This document shows, in pieces, positions 52,839 through 58,374 of a stretch of DNA of 58,374 nt. Location: the NCBI GenBank assembly GCA_030448225.1, contig JAUJNJ010000021.1, positions 1 to 58,374 on the forward strand, in the 5' to 3' direction. The notes under the pieces are model-generated. The model was not told where the DNA came from, made no database searches, and saw only the letters and a list, made by a program, of their open reading frames with translations. A program made the position numbers and the translations under genes. Source of the DNA: Phycisphaerae bacterium. GTDB lineage: Bacteria; Planctomycetota; Phycisphaerae; Tepidisphaerales; Tepidisphaeraceae. Within the stretch, counting starts at the first letter, position 1; each line of letters opens with the position of its first letter.

Positions 52839-53215
52839 TTGGCCACGGTTCTCATAGTCGACGATCACCCCGACGTCTGCCGCGTCGTCGCGCGGCTCGT
52901 CCGCACGAGTGGCCACAAGTCCGAGAGCGTGACGAGCGGCGAGGGGCGCGCTGGAGTACCTCCGCGAGAAGGTGCCCGACCTCGTGATCCTCGACGCGAT
53001 GATGCCGCGCATCGACGGCATGCAGGTTCTCAAGAGCATCCGCACCGACCCCCGCACCCGCGCGGTCCCGGTCGTCATGTTCAGCCGCGCTGAGCGACCC
53101 GGACTTCAAGAGCCGCGCGCTCCAGCAGGGCGCGAACGACTACTGGGTGAAGGGGTCGTTCAACCTCGACCAGTTCGACCAGGGCATCTCCAGCATCCTC
53201 CAGGTCAACGGCTGA
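52839..53215 (+). CDS. stand-alone response regulator receiver, two frameshifts
   Basis: The TTG start at 52839 follows AAGGAGCTGCGGAG. ATVLIVDDHPDVCRVVARLV holds the acidic pair DD. DLVILDAMMPRIDGMQVLKS holds the phospho-acceptor Asp. VPVVMFS, then DPDFKSRALQQGANDYWVKG with the conserved Lys, complete the CheY fold. Shifts near 52945 and 53092. About 125 aa with no output domain. It might serve chemotaxis or another phosphorelay; no kinase is nearby in the window. Confidence 0.88.
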
Positions 53216-53475
53216 CCGCGCCGACCGTCGCTCCGCCGCCGCCGCACCGCAGAGACAACCCATGACCGCGAACATCGAGGACGCTCACCGCGGAGTGGCG
53301 GAGCCGCTACGGAGAAGGTTGAGGAGGGGGTGTCTGCCCTCGCCCGCCGCCTCCGCGGACGAAGCCGCGTGCGCTCGGAACAGACATGGCGGGGCTTCCC
53401 GGCACCGGACGTTGGAGCAACAGGTCGGGCCCCGCGCCCGGCGAGATCGAGCATCTGTAGACAGGGCGAGCAGGA

Positions 53476-53548
53476 AGCCGCCTGCGGGAGTCGAACCCGC
53501 AACATCCGCTTTACAAAAGCGGTGCTCTGCCAATTGAGCTAAGGCGGC
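53476..53548 (-). tRNA. tRNA-Thr (anticodon UGU)
   Basis: On the minus strand the acceptor stem GCCGCCT pairs with AGGCGGC. The D arm is AGCTCAATTGGCAGAGC. The anticodon stem CCGCT/AGCGG encloses TTTGTAA (anticodon TGT), and the T arm GCGGGTTCGACTCCCGC is canonical. 73 bases; discriminator T; CCA not encoded. Reads ACA codons. Confidence 0.97.
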
Positions 53549-53670
53549 GCAGCGGTACGCACGGCATTGTAACGTCCGCCGGCGTTTCGCCAATCGGTTC
53601 CCGGCGACTTGGCCGGTTGCCCGAGTCACGTTGACCCCGCGCCAGCATGGCGGGTTCGGCCAGTACGCCT

Positions 53671-54306
53671 TCAAGCCCTTTGGCTCAAGAGCTCGTCGTC
53701 CGACACCATCGTGCTGGCGATGCCGTTGCGAAGCCGGGCCGTGACCGAAGTCCAGCCCGGAGCTTCCGGCTGCACCCAGTGCCCATCTCGAAGCATTCGC
53801 AAATCTAGCTCCATTGACCGTCGCGTCTTGTTGTCCGACTCGGCGGCGAGTGCGAGGGTGATCTCGGGCAGAAGGTTCCGTCGCTCCAACTGATTGGCGC
53901 GATCAACCGCCTTCCAACGCACGCGGGAACTCTTGTCGCGAAGTCCGGCCATTAGGAGCGCGTCCGTGACGGCAACTGGGGTCTCTCGCCCGAGGGAGCA
54001 CAGGGCGGCGAAGCGGACGTGCGCCTGCGGGCTGCGGAACATGACCGCGATCGCATCAGCCGCTGCCGGCCATCTGCCGGAGAGTTCCATGAGAAGTTCG
54101 ATCCCGTTGTTCCACAACAGCGCCCGTGAACTGCTCACCCCGTCGACCACACGTTGAAGCTGCTCGGCCGACAACGTGCCGCTCCGGATCGCCGCGTCGT
54201 ACGCATCGGCCGTACCGAGAAGAGCGGCCTCGTCTCGCGCGTCTCGCGGACCACGTCTGCGCTTGAGCCACGCTGCGTAATGTGCGTGTTGTGGACCCTT
54301 CGCCAT
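53671..54306 (-). CDS. HEAT-like helical repeat protein (211 aa)
   Basis: Nearly all-helical. Helix pairs HVRFAALCSLGRETPVAVTD and RVRWKAVDRANQLERRNLLP look like HEAT units, in which a conserved Arg/Lys-rich first helix alternates with a hydrophobic second one. MAKGPQHAHYAAWLKRRRGP start. Ends LRNGIASTMVSDDELLSQRA. No enzyme motif. Probably a protein-binding protein; family uncertain. Confidence 0.6.
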   Translation of the reverse strand: MAKGPQHAHYAAWLKRRRGPRDARDEAALLGTADAYDAAIRSGTLSAEQLQRVVDGVSSSRALLWNNGIELLMELSGRWPAAADAIAVMFRSPQAHVRFAALCSLGRETPVAVTDALLMAGLRDKSSRVRWKAVDRANQLERRNLLPEITLALAAESDNKTRRSMELDLRMLRDGHWVQPEAPGWTSVTARLRNGIASTMVSDDELLSQRA

Positions 54307-54400
54307 CGCGGAATGCCGGATCAGCGTTCAATGGCCGGGGCCGAAGATCAATGTTCGATTCCCGAGAACCGTCGTGGCCCCGGTCAAGTGCAGAGTCTGA

Positions 54401-54718
54401 TTATCCGGCGGCCGCCTGCGGCTTGCACTGCCACAAGTACACCTGCCAGGCATCATCCCGAAATCTCAACACCCGCGCGCGAATCGTGGAGCCGACGGGG
54501 CACCATTCTCCACTCTGGTACCGCTGCGGCGTCAGCCCTTCGATGCAAATGATTTCCAGCAGCGCCGGGAACCCGACTCCAATGTCGATCCACGCGCCAA
54601 AGTGACTCTTCGCGACGACGGTGCCGCTGACAACGGAGTCGATCGGCAGCCGCCTTTTCAATGCGTCCCATTCATTCGCAGCGCTCGGGGCGTCATGTGC
54701 GTAGAAGCGGTCGTTCAT
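54401..54718 (-). CDS. S1-like RNA-binding domain protein (105 aa)
   Basis: MNDRFYAHDAPSAANEWDAL, then LPIDSVVSGTVVAKSHFGAW and IDIGVGFPALLEI. The V-x-G-x-V and FGA-x-IDIG-x-x-x-LL pattern is the beta1-beta3 core of an S1/OB-fold. The second half, GSTIRARVLRFRDDAWQVYL, matches beta4-beta5. Small stand-alone S1-like proteins are known in several phyla; the role is unclear. Confidence 0.65.
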   Translation of the reverse strand: MNDRFYAHDAPSAANEWDALKRRLPIDSVVSGTVVAKSHFGAWIDIGVGFPALLEIICIEGLTPQRYQSGEWCPVGSTIRARVLRFRDDAWQVYLWQCKPQAAAG

Positions 54719-54857
54719 GGCGTAGGCCTAAGCCGGTGACGACGACCATGCTCCACACTTACCGCAGCCTGCTCGTCGACGCCCCACGTTAACGCGCGTC
54801 GGTAACGATGGGCTTCACGAAAATCCGGAAGACTTCCCTCCCATGGCCGCCCGCACG

Positions 54858-55406
54858 TCACCCGCCCGCAGCCGCCTCCTCAACGGCTTGCTTCAGCGCG
54901 TCGTACTCGAGCGGGCCGTTGTAGCGGGTGCCGTTGATGAAGAAGGTGGGGGTGCCGTTGACGCCGCTGCGGATGCCGCTGCGGAAGTCGTCGCGGACGT
55001 GGCGGGCGTGGACTTCGCCGGAAAGCTCCGCCTCAAATTTGTAGACTTCCAGGCCGAGCTTCAGCGCGTAGCGGACGAGGTCGGCGTCGGCGAGGTCGTC
55101 CTGGTGCTCGTAGAGCAGGTCGTGCATGTCCCAAAATTTCCCTTGGCTCGCGGCGGCCTCGGCGGCCTGGGCGGCGACGCCGGCGTGCTCGTGGATCGTG
55201 TTGAGCGGGAAGTTGCGGAACACGAACCGCAGGCGGTCGCCGAACTCCGTTTGCAGGCGTTTCACGATCGGGTAGGCCCGGCCGCAGTAGGGGCACTCGT
55301 AGTCGCCGTACTCGACGAGGGTGACCGGGGCGTCGGGCGGACCTTGGGCGTGGTCTTTCTCGGTGACGGGTTGGGTCAGCCGGGGGAAGTGCTGATCTAG
55401 CTTCAT
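54858..55406 (-). CDS. DsbA-family thioredoxin-fold protein
   Basis: ATG 55406 with GAGGAACGACCT upstream; 182 aa. PVTLVEYGDYECPYCGRAYP contains the CPYC redox pair at about residues 37-40. LRFVFRNFPLNTIHEHAGVA then AQAAEAAASQGKFWDMHDLL is the helical insert, and GVNGTPTFFINGTRYNGPLE the cis-Pro strand. No signal peptide, so it acts in the cytoplasm. It follows a peroxiredoxin gene 95 bases upstream on the same strand; the pair may form a small peroxide-detoxifying module. Confidence 0.9.
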   Translation of the reverse strand: MKLDQHFPRLTQPVTEKDHAQGPPDAPVTLVEYGDYECPYCGRAYPIVKRLQTEFGDRLRFVFRNFPLNTIHEHAGVAAQAAEAAASQGKFWDMHDLLYEHQDDLADADLVRYALKLGLEVYKFEAELSGEVHARHVRDDFRSGIRSGVNGTPTFFINGTRYNGPLEYDALKQAVEEAAAGG

Positions 55407-55500
55407 AGGTCGTTCCTCGGGGCTCGCGATGATGACAGAAGGCGGGTTGGGAATCGCGAAGGCGCGGAGCGACTGCGGGCGGTCGGGCGGGAGGGGCAAC

Positions 55501-56013
55501 TTACATCTTGGGGTCGGCGGCGATCTCTTCCAAGGCGCCGAGGATGCCGTGGGCGCCGGGGTTTTCATCGATCGGGGAGAGGTAGCTCCAGCGCAGGACG
55601 CCGTCGGCGTCGATCACGAACAGGGCCCGCTCGCTGACGCCCTCGCCGTCGCGGTAGACGCCATACTGGCGGGCGACCGCCCCCTTCGGCTCGAAGTCCG
55701 CCAGTAGGGGGAACCGGTACTTGCGGGCGGTCGAGTAAGCCATGTGACACCACGGCCCGTCGACCGAGACGCCGAGGATGCGGGCGCCGAGTTCCTCGAA
55801 CTCGTCGAGACACTCGTTGTAGAGCGTCATCTGGTCGCCGCAGACCGGGCTCCAGTCGGCGGGATAGAACGCCAGGACGACCGGCCGGCCGCGCAGGTCG
55901 CTGAGGCGCGTGACCTCGCCGGGCGCGGACGGCAAGGCGAAGTCGGGCGCGGGTTGGCCCGGCGTGAGGATGCCGCCCGAAGCGGCCGGTAAGGGGGAGT
56001 CGGTTTCGATCAT
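55501..56013 (-). CDS. peroxiredoxin (AhpC/TSA, AhpE/BCP-like)
   Basis: 170 aa. GQPAPDFALPSAPGEVTRLS start, then RPVVLAFYPADWSPVCGDQM with the peroxidatic Cys in the P-x3-V/T-C setting (PADWSPVC). ARILGVSVDGPWCHMAYSTA and VARQYGVYRDGEGVSERALF follow, with a C-terminal YLSPIDENPGAHGILGALEE. Possibly one-Cys; a second Cys lies in PWCHM. It reduces hydroperoxides in the cytosol, perhaps re-reduced by the DsbA-like neighbour. Confidence 0.9.
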   Translation of the reverse strand: MIETDSPLPAASGGILTPGQPAPDFALPSAPGEVTRLSDLRGRPVVLAFYPADWSPVCGDQMTLYNECLDEFEELGARILGVSVDGPWCHMAYSTARKYRFPLLADFEPKGAVARQYGVYRDGEGVSERALFVIDADGVLRWSYLSPIDENPGAHGILGALEEIAADPKM

Positions 56014-56069
56014 TGCGGTTGGTTCTGAAGGTTCGATGCGAACACTCTAGGCGGCCGTGGCGGACAAAG

Positions 56070-56924
56070 TCAGTCTCGCCGCGCGCGGTTGAGCTTCGAC
56101 CGTTTCTCCGCCGCATCGTCTAGCCACCGTTTGAGGGATTCTGCATGTTCCGGTTCGAGGCGTATTAAGAGGTCGTCGAGCGTGCCGCGCAGGCGGAGCA
56201 GGCTGTCGCGGAGGTTGTCCCGGTTGTCCAGCAGGATGTCCCGCCATAACCCCCCGTCACCGCCGGCGATGCGCGTCGCGTCGAGGAAGCCTTTGCCGGC
56301 TAAGGCGATCGATTTGTCCTCTTGGATCGTGACGAGCGCGGCCGCCACGGCGTGGGGCAGGTGACTGACGTCTGCCAGGTGGCGGTCGTGGTCGGCGGGG
56401 CTCATCCGCGTCGTCCGCATGCCGATCGTCTTCCAAAATGTTTCGACCGTTTCCATGGCCGCGGCGGGGGTGCGGTCGGTGGGGGTGACGATGCACAGCG
56501 CGCCGTCGGTCAGGTCAGCCCGAGCGTTCTCGACGCCGCGCTTCTCGCTGCCGGCCATCGGGTGGCTGCCGACGAACGCGACCGTCGGCGGCAGCAGTCG
56601 TTCGGCGGCGGACACGACCGACCGCTTCGTGCTGCCGACGTCGGTCACGACCGCGCCGGGCGCGAGGGCGGGGGCGATCTCGCACAGGATTTGCTCGAAC
56701 ACGCCGACCGGGGTGCAGAGGATGATCAAGTCTGCGCCGCGAACCGCGGCGGACGCATCCGCGTACCGTTCGTCGATGACCCCGGCGTTGATCGCGTCAG
56801 TCAGCGTCTGCTCACGATGACCGTAACCCTTAACCGTGCAATTCGTTATCCGTCGCTTGGCGGCCAGGGCGATCGAGCCGCCGAGTAATCCCACGCCCAA
56901 AATGCTCAGATTCCGCGGCTGCAT
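56070..56924 (-). CDS. tyrA: prephenate dehydrogenase
   Basis: 284 aa from ATG 56924. LSILGVGLLGGSIALAAKRR is the NAD-binding GxGxxG. ADLIILCTPVGVFEQILCEI, VVTDVGSTKRSVVSAAERLL and VAFVGSHPMAGSEKRGVENA (HPMAG-S-E, with the catalytic His) are classic TyrA motifs. HDRHLADVSHLPHAVAAALV carries the second conserved His. It converts prephenate to 4-hydroxyphenylpyruvate in tyrosine synthesis. Dehydrogenase domain only: no ACT or chorismate mutase domain. Intact. Confidence 0.93.
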   Translation of the reverse strand: MQPRNLSILGVGLLGGSIALAAKRRITNCTVKGYGHREQTLTDAINAGVIDERYADASAAVRGADLIILCTPVGVFEQILCEIAPALAPGAVVTDVGSTKRSVVSAAERLLPPTVAFVGSHPMAGSEKRGVENARADLTDGALCIVTPTDRTPAAAMETVETFWKTIGMRTTRMSPADHDRHLADVSHLPHAVAAALVTIQEDKSIALAGKGFLDATRIAGGDGGLWRDILLDNRDNLRDSLLRLRGTLDDLLIRLEPEHAESLKRWLDDAAEKRSKLNRARRD

Positions 56925-57341
56925 GGTCCGATAATACTCCGGGCGTCGCGCCAACGGCAGGTCCGAGGCGACGAGGGTGGCGGTTCGTCCTTGATGACGC
57001 CCCGGGGAGGGGAATTGAACCACGGAGACACGGAGACACGGAGATAAGAAGAGAAGACGTGGAAGAAAGATCGGAGATGGAAGAAGAGCATGCCTCTCGT
57101 CTTCGATCCTCAAGCGATTAACTTTGTTTTCTCCTCTTACCTCCGTGTCTCCGTGGTTCAATTCCTGACCCTGGTTCAACTCCAGCGCGTCGCGGGCGGC
57201 GAGACTTGATGGCCGTTCCCGATGCGTCTAGGCTATCGCCTCCCCCGAGGTGAAGCATGTAAGGGGCGTACCCCGCACGAACGCCGGCCCGCCCGCGGGG
57301 CCGGAGCACGTGACGGGTCGAACGACGAGAGAACATAGTTT
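56925..57341. other. intergenic between divergent tyrA and accA, with palindrome
   Basis: 417 bases; 57013-57164 is the CCACGGAGACACGG palindrome. Promoters of tyrA (minus) and accA (plus) should flank it; none is clear. Confidence 0.5.
57013..57164. repeat. CCACGGAGACACGG palindrome, copy 2
   Basis: GAATTGAACCACGGAGACAC then GGAGACACGGAGATAAG against CTTACCTCCGTGTCTCCG then TGGTTCAATTC. Arms match the copy at 31746-31909. Here it lies between divergent genes, so it cannot be acting only as a terminator. Confidence 0.87.
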
Positions 57342-58301
57342 ATGTCAGAGCCACAGCTCACCACCGCATCGACGTCCGGCGCCGCCTCTGCCAACGGCAA
57401 CGGCCGCCCCGGTTCCACCCTTCGGCACGTGCTGGAGTTCGAGAAGCCGCTGGCGAAGCTCGAGCAGCAGATCCACGAGCTGGAGTCGCTCCAGATCCAG
57501 AAGCAGGTGGACTACACCAAGGAGCTGCGCCAGCTCCGCACGAACTACACGTCGCTGCTCCGCAAGACTTACGAGAACCTCAGCGCCTGGGAGACCGTGC
57601 AGGTCGCCCGCCACCCGCAACGGCCGCTGTTCAAGGACTACGTGGAGCTCGTCTGCCGCGAGTTCCGCGAGCTGCACGGCGATCGGCACTACGGCGACGA
57701 CCTCGCCATCAAGTGCGGCCTCGCCCGCCTCGCCGGGCATAAGGTGATGCTGATCGGGCACCACAAGGGCAAGGACACGAAGGAAAAGGTCAAGTGCTAC
57801 TTCGGGCTCGCGCACCCCGAGGGGTACCGCAAAGCCCTCCGCTGCATGAAGCTCGCCGAGAAGTTCGGCCTGCCGGTCGTGACGCTCATCGACACCGCCG
57901 GCGCCTACCCCGGCATCGGCGCCGAGGAGCGCGGGCAGGCCGAGTCGATCGCCCGCAACATGCTGGAGATGAGCCGGCTCAAGACGCCGATCCTCAGCAT
58001 CGTCACCGGGGAGGGGGGCTCGGGCGGCGCGCTTGGCATCGGGGTGGCCGACCGGGTCGCGATGATGGAGTTCGCTTGGTACTCGGTCATCAGCCCCGAG
58101 GGGTGCAGCGGCATCCTCTGGAAGGGGGGCGCCAACTCCGCCGACGCCGCCACCGCGCTGAAGCTGACGAGCAAGGACCTCATGAAGTTCGGCGTGGTCG
58201 ACTCGATCGTGCCCGAGGCGCTCGGCGGCGCGGCCCGCGTCCCGCCCTCCGCGGCCCCTAACCTCGAGCAGTACCTTGGCAAGAGGCTGCGCGACGTCTA
58301 G
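57342..58301 (+). CDS. accA: acetyl-CoA carboxylase carboxyltransferase subunit alpha
   Basis: 319 aa. The N-terminal helix pair LEFEKPLAKLEQQIHELESL is typical. HPQRPLFKDYVELVCREFRE then LHGDRHYGDD is the family signature. MLIGHHKGKDTKEKVKCYFG, VTLIDTAGAYPGIGAEERGQ and VTGEGGSGGALGIGVADRVA are the crotonase-fold CoA/biotin-site motifs. A Ser/Ala/Gly-rich 28-residue N-terminal tail is extra, and the C-terminus after IVPEALGGA is shorter than in E. coli. First step of fatty-acid synthesis, with AccD/B/C encoded elsewhere. Confidence 0.96.
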   Translation: MSEPQLTTASTSGAASANGNGRPGSTLRHVLEFEKPLAKLEQQIHELESLQIQKQVDYTKELRQLRTNYTSLLRKTYENLSAWETVQVARHPQRPLFKDYVELVCREFRELHGDRHYGDDLAIKCGLARLAGHKVMLIGHHKGKDTKEKVKCYFGLAHPEGYRKALRCMKLAEKFGLPVVTLIDTAGAYPGIGAEERGQAESIARNMLEMSRLKTPILSIVTGEGGSGGALGIGVADRVAMMEFAWYSVISPEGCSGILWKGGANSADAATALKLTSKDLMKFGVVDSIVPEALGGAARVPPSAAPNLEQYLGKRLRDV

Positions 58302-58374
58302 CGCCTCTAGACGGAGTCTGTCCTCGACGGTCGCTCGGTGCCGGAGGGCCAGAGCGTGGTGGTCGGGGAGAGGG

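Noticed and set aside
53262..53537. A gene starting MTANIEDAHR after the receiver gene
   Set aside because: It runs through the tRNA-Thr on the opposite strand and turns into low-complexity sequence; at best the start of a truncated gene.

Overview
The window is a GC-rich (roughly 70%) bacterial chromosome segment, most likely from a planctomycete, perhaps near Phycisphaerae/Tepidisphaerales. The placement rests on a PVC-type haem-binding CxxCH protein, a fused isochorismatase-like/ThuA-like protein, a GxxExxY protein, several multi-gene families typical of the group, and many low-complexity palindromic intergenic repeats. It is inferred from gene content, since no rRNA is present.

Layout. 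1-4.1 kb: a truncated Nudix gene, then a DUF58 gene and a BatA/VWA gene separated by a GxxExxY gene boxed in 37-bp inverted repeats. 4.1-12.1 kb: a secreted GH106-like glycoside hydrolase and several small membrane or hypothetical proteins. 12.7-29.1 kb: a one-strand flagellar block, flgF-flgG-flgA-flgH-flgI-flgJ-flgN-like-flgK-flgL-(unknown)-fliW-csrA-flagellin-flagellin. It encodes rod, P/L-ring, hook-filament junction and filament parts plus the FliW/CsrA switch. The first flagellin leader carries two hairpins with GGA in the loop, one of them holding the Shine-Dalgarno sequence, which is what a CsrA-repressed flagellin mRNA should look like. 29.7-35.2 kb: a GT4 glycosyltransferase, a small secreted protein, a C45 acyltransferase-like lipoprotein, a VOC protein and a membrane protein. 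35.5-38.1 kb: a run of attC-like sites separating small unknown genes, i.e. an integron cassette array without an integrase in view. 38.7-40.6 kb: pstB-phoU behind a Pho-box-like repeat. 41-45.7 kb: membrane protein, macrodomain hydrolase, DUF488 protein, YidB-like protein and lipoyl synthase. 45.9-52.6 kb: an MFS transporter, then the isochorismatase/ThuA protein translationally coupled to a large haem-binding propeller/HEAT protein. 52.8-58.3 kb: a lone receiver domain, tRNA-Thr(UGU), two hypothetical proteins, a peroxiredoxin/DsbA-like pair, tyrA and accA.

Two things colour everything. First, many genes (BatA/VWA, GH106, flgH, flagellin 2, GT4, pstB, phoU, macrodomain, lipA, MFS, haem protein, receiver) are broken by 1-2 base shifts while the family sequence continues in another frame. 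These look like residual long-read assembly errors more than gene decay. Second, almost every intergenic space holds a palindrome built from a short repeated word (AGTTGCTAG, CCACGGAGACACGG, ACGTTGGACGTT, TTGGTCATTGG and others). At least six unrelated word families share this architecture, and one appears to have been recruited as the signal peptide of the haem protein.
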